Source: Bacteroidaceae bacterium (GTDB lineage: Bacteria; Bacteroidota; Bacteroidia; Bacteroidales; Bacteroidaceae). From it: a stretch of 8,448 bases of DNA. This document shows positions 1 to 6,940 of the stretch, one piece after another (position 1 is the first letter of the stretch; each line of letters opens with the position of its first letter). Under the pieces are notes generated by a model. It ran no database searches. It was not told the DNA's origin and was given only the letters and a program-made list of their open reading frames with translations. Location of the stretch: positions 1 to 8,448 of the forward strand of contig JABUUA010000036.1 of NCBI GenBank assembly GCA_021443405.1, in the 5' to 3' direction. The position numbers and the translations under genes were made by a program.

Positions 1-596
1 GGGTTGCCTTCAAACTTCACGTCCTCGATGGCGACCTTGTTCACCTCGTCGATGATGCCCGTGTCATGGGGAGCAAGCACTTGTGCGCCGTCTTCCCAAT
101 AGGCCTTGTAGCCATTGTACTCCTTAGGATTGTGGCTGGCCGTCACGTTGACACCGGCCTGTGCTCCCAACTGCCGAATGGCAAAGCTTATTTCCGGGGT
201 CGGACGCAGGCTTTCGAACAGATAGACGCGAATGCCGTTGGCCGAGAAGATGTTGGCAACCGACTCGGCAAACAAGCGGCCGTTGTTGCGACAGTCGTGG
301 CCGACCACCACGCTGAGGTCGGTACGTCCGGGGAAAGCCTTCAGAATGTAATTGGCGAAACCCTGGGTCGCCATGCCCACGATATACTTATTCATACGGT
401 TGGTGCCAGCGCCCATGATGCCGCGCAGACCGCCCGTACCAAACTCAAGGTTCTGATAAAAGGCATCCACAAGCGCAGTCTTATCGTCACTGTCAAGCAT
501 AGCCTTCACCTCTGCTTTCGTTTCAGCATCGTAAACACTTGAGGTCAGCCACTTCTGGGCTTCCGCCTCACACTTCTTAATCAATTCAGTATCCAT
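1..596 (-). CDS. Phosphoglucomutase/phosphomannomutase (PgcA/PGM2-type phospho-sugar mutase), N-terminal part
   Basis: The reverse strand reads from ATG at 596 without a stop to the window edge: 198 codons, so the gene is partial and its C-terminus lies to the left. The family moves phosphate between C1 and C6 of hexoses in the cytoplasm through a phosphoserine, feeding glycolysis and sugar-nucleotide synthesis. Visible family motifs are EFGTGGLRGIMGAGTNRMN at residues 51-69, typical of the PgcA/PGM2 branch, the catalytic loop TASHNPKEYNGYK with the phosphorylated serine at residue 154, and RPTPEISFAI at 131-140. Full-length family members are about 580 residues, so roughly one third is present. 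The start opens MDTELIKKCEAEAQKWL, a normal family N-terminus. It lies 55 bases after the stop of the dipeptidase gene in the same direction, with no clear terminator or promoter between, so co-transcription is possible. Glucose versus mannose preference cannot be told from this part. Confidence 0.95.
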   Translation of the reverse strand, partial: MDTELIKKCEAEAQKWLTSSVYDAETKAEVKAMLDSDDKTALVDAFYQNLEFGTGGLRGIMGAGTNRMNKYIVGMATQGFANYILKAFPGRTDLSVVVGHDCRNNGRLFAESVANIFSANGIRVYLFESLRPTPEISFAIRQLGAQAGVNVTASHNPKEYNGYKAYWEDGAQVLAPHDTGIIDEVNKVAIEDVKFEGN

Positions 597-651
597 AGTA
601 GTTTGTTATTAAAAGATTTCTAATTCAAAGGTTTTTCTATCGTCTGACGAA

Positions 652-2283
652 CTATTCCTTAATCAAATACTTATCGCCGGTCTCCTTCACAATCAGGCGG
701 CGATAGGCCTCGGGATAACCGGGACGGCTCACAGGCACTTGGTTGCCTCCGTTCGTTTTCAACCAGTTTCCCTGCTCATCCACCTTTTTCACGGCCATAT
801 CATTATACTTCACAATCAACAACTGCGCCAGTTCCATCCACCGATTCATCATATTGCCGCTCTGGCGATGACTGTAGGCCGACAGGTATTTCTTCGCTTC
901 TTCTGCAGTCATGGTCTTGGCGTTTGCTTCGATTTCCGGTTGCAGCGTATTGAAATCGTTCTCCAGTTCGTCACGAACCTTCTGCAGTTCGGGGAACAAG
1001 ACTGAGTAGCGGGGATAGACCATGTTCGCCACCCAGTTCTGCATCCAGAAGGCGCTGCGGAACGAGAAATGGAACGTGTCGCCCGCGGTGACGTCGAAAC
1101 AGTCGGGGGCTCCCTGCGTGCAGCAGTAAATGGGAACGAGCGCCGTGGTGTTGGCCTCATCGTTTCCAAACCAGAGCACGCCGCCGATGTAATCGGGAAG
1201 CCACGAGCGCAACTGCGCCACATACACACAACTGGACTGTTGCGTAGAGATGGGGCGCTCATTGAAATACTTCTTCCCATCGACCTCGAACGTAAGAGGC
1301 GTGGGGCGATACGGCATCTCGAACGGACCGGCGCCGGCATCTGTCGTGACATCCATGGGCGTTCCTTCGTAGTGGTCACGCATCATGTTCTTCACGTCCT
1401 GCACACTCAGCAGTTGTTTCGGCTTGACGTACAGGGGGAAAGGATGGGTCAAATCTTCGCCCATGGCATAGGGAAGATACGGATTCATATCGACCTCCGC
1501 CCACCGGTTGAAGTAACTCCAGACGCGGGCCTCGCAGTAACGTGCTCCGCCGAAATCTATCGGATTGTAGGCGTTGGCGAAATCAAACTCAGCATCCTTG
1601 CCCTTGAAGTAGCCTTTTGCTCGGGCGAATTTGATGACATCCTTGCTATAAAGACAGTTGGCCGGGTCTTTGAGCGGGAACTTATGTATGCGGCTTTGGT
1701 TGGCGTGACCCGAGATGCAGTCGTCGGGAATACGTTGAGCCACCCACACCGGAGCGCCGCCGCCAGGCCCTTTACCTATCATGTCCATCACCCATACCTC
1801 ATTGGCATCGGCCACAGTAAAGCTCTCGCCTTCACTCTGATAACCATATTTGGTGACCAACTCCACCATCACTCCGATGGCTTGACGGGCCGTGCGGGCT
1901 CGCTGGAGCGTTACCTGCATCAGACTTCCGTAGTCGAACAGGCCCGTGGAATCGGCCAACTCCTCGCGGCCGCCCCAAGTGGTTTCCAGAATCGTCAGCT
2001 GGTGTTCGTTCGTCAGACCGATGACGGCATACGTACTGTCTGCTTCCGGAATCTCACCCAAATAGTTGTTCGTCTCGTAATGATAGAGCGAGCGCGTCTC
2101 CCCTGGCTTATGTTTGCCGCCCGGTTGCCAGAACAAATAACCGTAAGCGCCGTAATCGTCGCTGGAATACGTCACGATGACCGACCCATCGCGACTGGCT
2201 TTCTTGCCGACAATCAAGTTGGTACAAGCCTCAGAGGCAAGACCGAACAAGAGTGAAACTATAAAGAAAAAGAGTCTTTTCAT
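652..2283 (-). CDS. C69-family secreted dipeptidase
   Basis: A 543-residue protein that begins with a signal peptide (MKRLFFFIVSLLFGLASEA) followed at residue 20 by CTNLIVGKKASRDGS. This is the hallmark of peptidase family C69 (PepD/DipA type), Ntn hydrolases in which a cysteine exposed by removal of the leader is the nucleophile. Members cleave dipeptides. The signal peptide implies the enzyme acts outside the cytoplasm, probably in the periplasm, on imported peptides. The length of about 540 fits the Bacteroidales branch. Further family-like stretches are TTWGGREELADSTGLFDYGS near residues 102-121 and MIGKGPGGGAPVWVAQRIPDD around 168-188. LASEAC could be mistaken for a lipobox, but the cysteine is better explained as the nucleophile. 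The ATG overlaps the nadC stop as ATGA (4 bases), so translation is likely coupled to nadC. The functional link with NAD synthesis is unclear. Substrate range is unknown. Confidence 0.93.
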   Translation of the reverse strand: MKRLFFFIVSLLFGLASEACTNLIVGKKASRDGSVIVTYSSDDYGAYGYLFWQPGGKHKPGETRSLYHYETNNYLGEIPEADSTYAVIGLTNEHQLTILETTWGGREELADSTGLFDYGSLMQVTLQRARTARQAIGVMVELVTKYGYQSEGESFTVADANEVWVMDMIGKGPGGGAPVWVAQRIPDDCISGHANQSRIHKFPLKDPANCLYSKDVIKFARAKGYFKGKDAEFDFANAYNPIDFGGARYCEARVWSYFNRWAEVDMNPYLPYAMGEDLTHPFPLYVKPKQLLSVQDVKNMMRDHYEGTPMDVTTDAGAGPFEMPYRPTPLTFEVDGKKYFNERPISTQQSSCVYVAQLRSWLPDYIGGVLWFGNDEANTTALVPIYCCTQGAPDCFDVTAGDTFHFSFRSAFWMQNWVANMVYPRYSVLFPELQKVRDELENDFNTLQPEIEANAKTMTAEEAKKYLSAYSHRQSGNMMNRWMELAQLLIVKYNDMAVKKVDEQGNWLKTNGGNQVPVSRPGYPEAYRRLIVKETGDKYLIKE

Positions 2284-3155
2284 TTTATCTTCAGTTTATC
2301 GCTGCCCGCAGCCTTGAAACTCATATCCAGTCCTTTCACGCTATGAGTCAGCGCGCCGAACGAAATGAAATCGACGCCAGCCTTGGCATAAGGTATCATG
2401 GTGTCGAAGGTGATGCCGCCGCTGGATTCCGTCTCGGCTCGACCGGCCACCAACTTCACGGCCTTCGCCGTGTCTTCGGGCGTGAAGTTGTCGAACATAA
2501 TGCGGTCGCAACCTTCCGCCAACGCTTCTTCCAGTTCCTTCCAGTCGCGCACCTCGCACTCAATCTTCAGGTCTTTGCCGTGCTCCTTGCAATACTGCTT
2601 GGCGCGAGATATGGCGTTGTGGACACCGCCGCAGAAATCAATGTGGTTGTCCTTCAGCAGAATCATGTCGAACAAACCGATGCGATGGTTCATGCCGCCG
2701 CCGATGGCCACGGCTTCCTTCTCCAGCATTCGCATGCCGGGCGTGGTTTTCCGGGTGTCGAGCACGCGAGTCTTTGTGCCGGCCTCGATAAGAGCTTGCT
2801 GGTATTTATGGGTCATGGTAGCTATGCCGCTCATACGTTGCAAGATATTCAACATCAGGCGTTCCGTCTGCAGCAGGCTTTGTTCCTTGCCCTTCACGCT
2901 CATGACAATGTCGCCGGGTTGGACCGCATCGCCGTCCTTGATGTAACATTCCACCTGCATCGTCGGGTCGAAACGATGGAACACTTGCTTGGCAATCTCC
3001 ACGCCGGCGAAGATACCGGCCTCCTTGATGAGAAGTTTGCTCTCCCCCATCTGGTCGGCCGGAATGCAACATAAGGTGGTATGGTCGCCGTCGCCGATAT
3101 CTTCCGCAAACGCCAAGTCTATGAGTTTGTCATTAAATTCTTCTACTGTAAGCAT
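2280..3155 (-). CDS. nadC: Nicotinate-nucleotide pyrophosphorylase (carboxylating), quinolinate phosphoribosyltransferase
   Basis: A 291-residue cytosolic enzyme that converts quinolinate and PRPP to nicotinate mononucleotide, CO2 and pyrophosphate, the last dedicated step of de novo NAD synthesis. Family motifs occur in order: AEDIGDGDHTT (17-27), ERLMLNILQRMSGIAT (98-113), VLDTRKTTPGMRMLEKEAV (131-149) with the substrate-binding Arg/Lys cluster, GGGMNHRIGLFDMILLKDNH (152-171), and the TIM-barrel end ESSGGI (243-248) plus VDFISFGALTHS (261-272). Length and motif spacing are normal and nothing is missing. nadA and nadB are not adjacent in this window. It is the first gene of a leftward unit with the C69 dipeptidase, overlapping it by 4 bases. 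A strong-looking Bacteroidota promoter lies just upstream, and a 16-bp palindrome on its -7 element suggests repression by an unidentified regulator. Confidence 0.97.
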   Translation of the reverse strand: MLTVEEFNDKLIDLAFAEDIGDGDHTTLCCIPADQMGESKLLIKEAGIFAGVEIAKQVFHRFDPTMQVECYIKDGDAVQPGDIVMSVKGKEQSLLQTERLMLNILQRMSGIATMTHKYQQALIEAGTKTRVLDTRKTTPGMRMLEKEAVAIGGGMNHRIGLFDMILLKDNHIDFCGGVHNAISRAKQYCKEHGKDLKIECEVRDWKELEEALAEGCDRIMFDNFTPEDTAKAVKLVAGRAETESSGGITFDTMIPYAKAGVDFISFGALTHSVKGLDMSFKAAGSDKLKIK

Positions 3156-3179
3156 ATCAATTCAATCTTTATCTTTTCG

Positions 3180-3211
3180 CAAAAATACGTATTTTTCATC
3201 GCAATTGCAAA
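3180..3211 (-). promoter_or_regulatory. Bacteroidota-type promoter for nadC
   Basis: On the reverse strand TTTG (3211-3208) is followed after exactly 20 bases by TATTTTTG (3187-3180). This matches the -33 TTTG / -7 TAnnTTTG consensus of the Bacteroidota primary sigma factor at both elements. Transcription would start around 3172-3176, giving a leader of about 20 bases before the nadC ATG at 3155. Confidence 0.7.
3181..3196. promoter_or_regulatory. Perfect 16-bp palindrome overlapping the nadC -7 element (candidate operator)
   Basis: AAAAATACGTATTTTT is a perfect inverted repeat with no spacer. It covers most of the nadC -7 box and part of the -7/-33 spacer, a position where a bound dimer would block RNA polymerase. 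It sits about 36 bases upstream of the rlmH -7 element, so it could also affect that gene. The binding protein is unknown. AT-rich palindromes can arise by chance. Confidence 0.35.
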
Positions 3212-3231
3212 TGTTTCTCAGGCTTTTTTCG

Positions 3232-3239
3232 TACCTTCG
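3232..3239 (+). promoter_or_regulatory. Probable -7 promoter element of rlmH
   Basis: TACCTTCG matches TAnnTTTG with one mismatch and lies only 5 bases before the rlmH ATG (3245). The upstream -33 is poor: ATTG at 3204-3207 is 24 bases away and TTTC at 3214-3217 only 14. If used, the transcript would start at or within a few bases of the start codon, giving a leaderless or near-leaderless mRNA. Confidence 0.45.
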
Positions 3240-3244
3240 CAACG

Positions 3245-3718
3245 ATGAAGACACGATTACTGGTAGTCGGCAGGACAACCGACACGAACATTGCGGCGCT
3301 TTGTACCGAATACATCAAGCGTACGAATCATTACATCCCGTTCGAAGTGGAGGTTGTTCCGGAGCTGAAGAACACGAAAAGCCTCACGCCCGAGCAACAG
3401 AAAGAACGTGAGGCCGAACTCATCCAAAAGAGTTTGCAGACAGGCGATTACGTTGTGCTGCTCGACGAGCACGGCAAGGAGTACAAGAGCACGGAATTTG
3501 CTTCATGGATGGAGAAGAGAACGGCGGCGGGTCACCGCAGAATCGTGTTCATCATCGGGGGGCCTTACGGATTCGCCCCGAGCATCCACACGCTGGCCAG
3601 TGAGGAGTTGTCGCTGTCGAAGATGACTTTCTCCCACCAGATGATTCGGTTGCTGTTCATCGAACAGGTCTATCGGGCCATGACCATATTACGCGGCGAG
3701 CCTTATCATCACGAATGA
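3245..3718 (+). CDS. rlmH: 23S rRNA (pseudouridine-1915-N3)-methyltransferase RlmH
   Basis: A 157-residue SPOUT-class methyltransferase that uses S-adenosylmethionine to methylate N3 of pseudouridine 1915 in helix 69 of 23S rRNA on assembled 70S ribosomes. Seen directly: the N-terminal strand MKTRLLVVGRT; the SAM-binding knot loop VFIIGGPYGF at residues 101-110; the C-terminal knot segment LSLSKMTFSHQMIRLLFIEQVYRA (about 122-145); and the family tail ILRGEPYHHE with the near-terminal Tyr-His. The E. coli enzyme is 155 residues, so the gene is complete. The start at MKTRLLVVG coincides with the family N-terminus and leaves no room for a shorter form. It is a single-gene unit, divergent from nadC and convergent with the lipoprotein gene ending at 3935. 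A -7 element almost touches the start codon, and no clear Shine-Dalgarno sequence is present. Confidence 0.97.
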   Translation: MKTRLLVVGRTTDTNIAALCTEYIKRTNHYIPFEVEVVPELKNTKSLTPEQQKEREAELIQKSLQTGDYVVLLDEHGKEYKSTEFASWMEKRTAAGHRRIVFIIGGPYGFAPSIHTLASEELSLSKMTFSHQMIRLLFIEQVYRAMTILRGEPYHHE

Positions 3719-3750
3719 CGGAACAAGCATTCTTTTTATCCAAATCGGAC

Positions 3751-3860
3751 AATAGGACGTGTGGGCTGAGACAATAGGTCGTCTGAGGCAACACATAAGG
3801 ACGTCTGAAGCGAAACATAAGGACGTGTGACCGCAGACATAAGGATGTCTTATCCAGCCT
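3751..3860. repeat. Five-unit 22-bp degenerate tandem repeat in a convergent intergenic gap
   Basis: Units lie at 3751-3772, 3773-3794, 3795-3816, 3817-3838 and 3839-3860, all exactly 22 bp with no indels. Each has a 14-bp conserved core, consensus AtAAGGACGTcTGA, followed by 8 variable bases that usually end in AC. The first two units begin AATAGG and the last three ATAAGG. The last unit is the most diverged (GATGT for GACGT, and TTAT after the core). A 22-bp period is about two helical turns, so the cores would lie on one face of the DNA. The period is not a multiple of three and every reading frame over it is short, so the array is not coding. It fills most of the 216-bp gap between the stops of rlmH and the lipoprotein gene. 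Function is unknown. It could be a protein-binding array, a minisatellite, or an element involved in termination between convergent genes. Confidence 0.8.
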
Positions 3861-3869
3861 TTCTGCAGT

Positions 3870-3913
3870 CCAACAAAACAAGCCCTCGCCATAACTCGGA
3901 AATCATGGCGAAG
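3870..3913 (-). terminator. Possible intrinsic terminator of the pepD-lipoprotein unit
   Basis: On the reverse strand a 9-bp stem (CTTCGCCAT at 3913-3905 with ATGGCGAGG at 3892-3884, one G-U pair) closes a 12-base loop and is followed by GCTTGTTTTGTT, an interrupted U-rich run. It starts 22 bases past the stop of the lipoprotein gene. On the forward strand the stem loses one pair to a C-A mismatch and no U-run follows, so the leftward direction fits better. Confidence 0.4.
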
Positions 3914-3934
3914 CCTGAGAGAACTGATTGGGGG

Positions 3935-5380
3935 TTATCGGGGCAGATATTCGTAAGCGCCGGCATCGGGCTTCCCGTCGGCCATGCGATTTCTGCCGAA
4001 GCGGTCCACGGGACATAACTCCGCCCACTGCGGGTCGGCCATATCTCGCGCCGTGCTCACCGAATCGGGAGTGAAGTCGTAAAGGAAGGCATAGTCGTCA
4101 TAGAGCGTGAAGTTCTTGTCGGCACAATAGTCCGTGGAGTCCTTCACGTCGTATCGAACGGCCTTGAAGCGCAGTTCGTCGTCGCTCACCACCGTGCGCA
4201 AGAGCGAGTGGTCGAACACATAATCACACTTATACTCCTCGTTCTCAGCAATACTTCCCATGATTACATCCTCGGCCCTTCCCGTAATGATGGAGTTGTA
4301 GAATTCGCACCAATACAGCGGATAATACACATCTTCCACCTGATTCGTAAGATAAAGTGCATCGCCACCGCCCGACTCCAATGGATAGAACTGGGCGACG
4401 GTGCAATGAAGGAAACTATGGGCTCCCCCGCAAATATAGAGGCAACGACCGCCCGCATTACTAATCTGCGAGCCAAAGATGCGCGTCTGACAGTTCGTAA
4501 GACTCAAGGCGTCCTGCCCCACAAAGTGAATCACCGAGTTTTCCATCGTGAGCGTTAGGTTCGCCACATCCGTGCTGTCGCACCGAATGCCGTATTGACC
4601 GGCATGGATGTCGCACTGAACCAGTTCGTTCTCCTTGGAAGAGCCGAAGATGTGAATACCTCCCCAGCGGTTGGGCGTATTGTCGTACAGCAGGTAGTCG
4701 AACATACGGTCCACGCGGTCGGAACGGAAAGTGATGGGCTTTTCCAAGGTCCCCCGCGCCTTCAGCGTGCCGCGAACGAGCACTTCCGCGCCGTCGTGGA
4801 ACATCAGGGTTGTGCCCGGTGCAAGGGTCAGGACTGCCCCCTCGGCAACAGACAAGGAATCGTAGATAAGCAGGGGGATGGGGCTGTTGATGGTGGTGTC
4901 GTTGAGGATGGACAAGCCTTTGTGCTCTTCGACATCCATTCCTTCGGCCGTCAGCAGAACTTTCTGAGTACGACCATTCTCCAACGTAAAGTGCAAGTAA
5001 TCCTTCAGATGGTTCAACTCCGGACCGCCAGCCTCGGGAACGGTCACTTCCACGCGGACATACATGCTGTCGCGGGCGCGGATTTCAAAGTCGTCGCCCT
5101 CGCCATACGCTAGGTATTCGCCATCGACATTGACGCGAAAGTTGGACGTCCGGCCTTGCTCCAAAGCGACATGCTGGATGCGCACGCCCTTGCTGGCGCG
5201 GTTGAAAACGACCAGCGTACGAGTGGTGCTGCTGTGTCGGGTGATGACCGTATCGAAGGCCAGTGTGTCGGCCGAGAACGTCAGCACCGCATCCGGCGAC
5301 TGCGTCCACGAATCGTAGTCGTCACACGAGGTCAGCGTCAGCAGAACCGCGCCGACACAAATCAGCAGCACGCGATACAT
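3935..5380 (-). CDS. Parallel beta-helix (pectate-lyase-like fold) lipoprotein, function unknown
   Basis: A 481-residue protein starting MYRVLLICVGAVLLTLTSCDDYD: a lipoprotein signal peptide with lipobox LTSC and lipidated Cys at residue 19. The acidic residues right after the Cys resemble the Bacteroidota signal for export to the cell surface. Residues about 30-150 look like an Ig/beta-sandwich region (DAVLTFSADTLAFDTV, then paired strand-like runs). From about 155 a right-handed parallel beta-helix is likely: PLLIYDSLSVAEGAVLTLAP, TTLMFHDGAEVLVRGTLKA, GTLEKPITFRSDR, RWGGIHIFG, then short repeating turns NSVIHF, NCQTRIFG and HCTVAQF. The end, DAGAYEYLPR, is the usual cap of such proteins. 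Related conserved proteins are common in Bacteroidales without assigned function, and no catalytic motif is recognisable. An in-frame ATG at 5461 exists but would overlap pepD and bury the signal peptide behind 27 residues, so 5380 is preferred. It follows pepD by 44 bases in the same direction, so the two are probably one operon. Confidence 0.85.
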   Translation of the reverse strand: MYRVLLICVGAVLLTLTSCDDYDSWTQSPDAVLTFSADTLAFDTVITRHSSTTRTLVVFNRASKGVRIQHVALEQGRTSNFRVNVDGEYLAYGEGDDFEIRARDSMYVRVEVTVPEAGGPELNHLKDYLHFTLENGRTQKVLLTAEGMDVEEHKGLSILNDTTINSPIPLLIYDSLSVAEGAVLTLAPGTTLMFHDGAEVLVRGTLKARGTLEKPITFRSDRVDRMFDYLLYDNTPNRWGGIHIFGSSKENELVQCDIHAGQYGIRCDSTDVANLTLTMENSVIHFVGQDALSLTNCQTRIFGSQISNAGGRCLYICGGAHSFLHCTVAQFYPLESGGGDALYLTNQVEDVYYPLYWCEFYNSIITGRAEDVIMGSIAENEEYKCDYVFDHSLLRTVVSDDELRFKAVRYDVKDSTDYCADKNFTLYDDYAFLYDFTPDSVSTARDMADPQWAELCPVDRFGRNRMADGKPDAGAYEYLPR

Positions 5381-5424
5381 TATTATATATATAAGAAGTG
5401 AAAATCCAAAATTTCCGCCGACTC

Positions 5425-6873
5425 TTAGATATTCTTGAGGATAGCCAACAGGTGGTCCCACACCATCTCGACGGTAGGAATGAGCAGTTTCTCATCGGGA
5501 GAATGCACGCCACGAAGCGTCGGCCCCACACTAATCATATCCAGACCGGGGTACTTTTCACTGAACAATCCGCACTCCAGCCCCGCATGAATGCCCTTCA
5601 CCACGGGGTCTTTGCCGAACAGCACCTTATATTGTTCCTCGGCAACCGCGCGTAGATGGCTGTTGGGGTTCATCTTCCATCCGGGGTAACCCTCGCCCGT
5701 CCATACGTCGGCGCCCGCCAACTCAAAGACGGCGGCAAACGTATTACTCATGTTATGACGAGCGCTCAAGATGCTGCTGCGCTGACTACCAACGATTTCA
5801 ATCGTATGCGTCTCGGGGTACTTGTGAATGCACGCCAGGTTGCTGCTCGTCTCTACCAATGGGATGTCCTGACAGAAGCTCAGGACGCCGTTGTGCACAG
5901 CCTGTAGGGCAGTAATAAGGCGGTCGCTGGTCTGTTTATCTATCCGGGTGGCGGGGACGTCGCAACTTTCGAGAAGGAACTCCATGGAGCGCTCCGTCAC
6001 GCTGTACTCCTCTTCCACGTCGGCGGCAAACAAATTCCAATCGACGCGCAACGATTCCTTCATCGCGAACGGCACACTCACCACCGCACTTGCTTCGCGG
6101 GGGATGGCGTTGTGCAGACCTCCGGCCTGGATATCTACTAATTGCAGACCGTATTTCTTCAGACAAAGATAGAGGAACCGGGCCAGGAGTTTGTTGGCGT
6201 TCGCCCGCTTCTTGTCGATGTCGTCGCCACTATGGCCGCCCGTCAAGCCTTTGATGGTCAGCTGGGCACAGAACGCCTTGTCGGGCATGGGCTCGTCGGT
6301 GTAGTGGAAGGTGGCGTTGGTTCGGCAGCCGCCTGCGCACGAGACAAAGATTTCGCCCTCATCCTCACTGTCAAGGTTGATAAGGTATTTACCCGTCATG
6401 AAGCCGGGCTGCATCCCTTCTGCGCCCGTGAGTCCGGTCTCTTCATCGCGCGTGAAGACGCATTCCAACGGACCGTGCTCGATGTCCTTCGCCATGAGCA
6501 CAGCCATCTGCATGGCCACGCCAATGCCGTCGTCGGCACCCAGCGTCGTTCCCTTCGCCTTCAGCCAGTCGCCATCCACGTATGTCTGGATAGCGTCGTT
6601 ATCGAAATCAAACTCGACGTCGTTATTTTTCTCGCAAACCATATCCATGTGACTTTGCAGAATAACGGCCTCCTTCTGCTCCATGCCCGGGGTCGCGGGT
6701 TTGCGAATCAGCACGTTACCAGTCTCGTCAACAATCGTCTCCAAACCGAGATTCTTACCAAAGTCCTGCAAGAAAGCAATCATCCGCTCCTCACGCTTGG
6801 AGGGACGGGGAATGGCATTCACTTGAGCAAAACACTCAAATACGTTCGTCGGCTTTAACTTTATTTCACTCAT
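5425..6873 (-). CDS. pepD: Aminoacyl-histidine dipeptidase (PepD, peptidase family M20C)
   Basis: A 482-residue cytosolic metallopeptidase that hydrolyses Xaa-His and other dipeptides. It matches E. coli PepD (485 residues) along its whole length. Metal and catalytic residues visible, numbered from MSEIKLKPTN: His75 and Asp77 in LQSHMDMVCEKNND, Asp114 in GTTLGADDGIG, Glu144/Glu145 in TRDEETGLTGAEG, Asp168 in INLDSEDEGEIFVSCAGG, and a late His in IHAGLECGLF/GVHSPDEKLL. The dimerisation-domain motifs GLTGGHSGDDIDKKRANANK and NAIPREASAVVSV are also present. An ATG 12 bases upstream (6885) would add MLRN. The start at 6873 is preferred because E. coli PepD begins MSEL at the same place and because the likely transcription start lies only a few bases from 6885. 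It is the first gene of a leftward pair with the beta-helix lipoprotein and divergent from the small membrane protein gene. Confidence 0.95.
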   Translation of the reverse strand: MSEIKLKPTNVFECFAQVNAIPRPSKREERMIAFLQDFGKNLGLETIVDETGNVLIRKPATPGMEQKEAVILQSHMDMVCEKNNDVEFDFDNDAIQTYVDGDWLKAKGTTLGADDGIGVAMQMAVLMAKDIEHGPLECVFTRDEETGLTGAEGMQPGFMTGKYLINLDSEDEGEIFVSCAGGCRTNATFHYTDEPMPDKAFCAQLTIKGLTGGHSGDDIDKKRANANKLLARFLYLCLKKYGLQLVDIQAGGLHNAIPREASAVVSVPFAMKESLRVDWNLFAADVEEEYSVTERSMEFLLESCDVPATRIDKQTSDRLITALQAVHNGVLSFCQDIPLVETSSNLACIHKYPETHTIEIVGSQRSSILSARHNMSNTFAAVFELAGADVWTGEGYPGWKMNPNSHLRAVAEEQYKVLFGKDPVVKGIHAGLECGLFSEKYPGLDMISVGPTLRGVHSPDEKLLIPTVEMVWDHLLAILKNI

Positions 6874-6888
6874 ATTTCTCAGCATTTA

Positions 6889-6920
6889 TTTCGTTAGAAG
6901 GTATTATTATTGTACTTTTG
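6889..6920 (+). promoter_or_regulatory. Promoter for the small membrane protein and OmpH-like genes
   Basis: TACTTTTG (6913-6920) is a perfect TAnnTTTG -7 element. TTTC at 6889-6892, 20 bases upstream, is a -33 with one mismatch. Transcription would begin near 6925, about 15 bases before the ATG at 6941. Confidence 0.6.
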
Positions 6921-6929
6921 CAGTGCAAA
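6896..6929 (-). promoter_or_regulatory. Promoter for pepD
   Basis: On the reverse strand TTTG (6929-6926) is followed after 22 bases by TACCTTCT (6903-6896), a weaker version of TAnnTTTG. The predicted start is around 6888-6890, which leaves a leader of about 15 bases for the ATG at 6873 and almost none for the ATG at 6885. It is interleaved with the rightward promoter. Confidence 0.45.
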
Positions 6930-6940
6930 TATAGCAAATA

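Noticed and set aside
1069..2256. A 395-codon open frame on the forward strand opposite the C69 dipeptidase gene
   Set aside because: It is fully antisense to a gene with clear family motifs, and its translation shows no recognisable domain. Long antisense frames are expected from the codon usage here.
2266..2283. A lipobox (LASEAC) making the C69 dipeptidase a lipoprotein
   Set aside because: The Cys is followed by TNLIVGKKAS, the family's conserved N-terminal nucleophile context. Lipidation would block the required free N-terminus.
2343..3074. A 243-codon forward frame opposite nadC
   Set aside because: It is antisense to nadC, whose motifs are unambiguous, and has no promoter or recognisable protein pattern.
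3751..3860. CRISPR array
   Set aside because: The period is only 22 bp with an 8-bp variable part, far too short for repeat plus spacer, and no cas genes are present.
3657..3881. Short reverse-strand frames across the 22-bp repeats
   Set aside because: The 22-bp period changes frame at every unit, the frames overlap the end of rlmH, and the peptides look like translated repeat rather than protein.
5381..5461. A 27-codon N-terminal extension of the beta-helix lipoprotein
   Set aside because: It would overlap the end of pepD and place the signal peptide and lipobox internally. The ATG at 5380 gives a normal lipoprotein leader.
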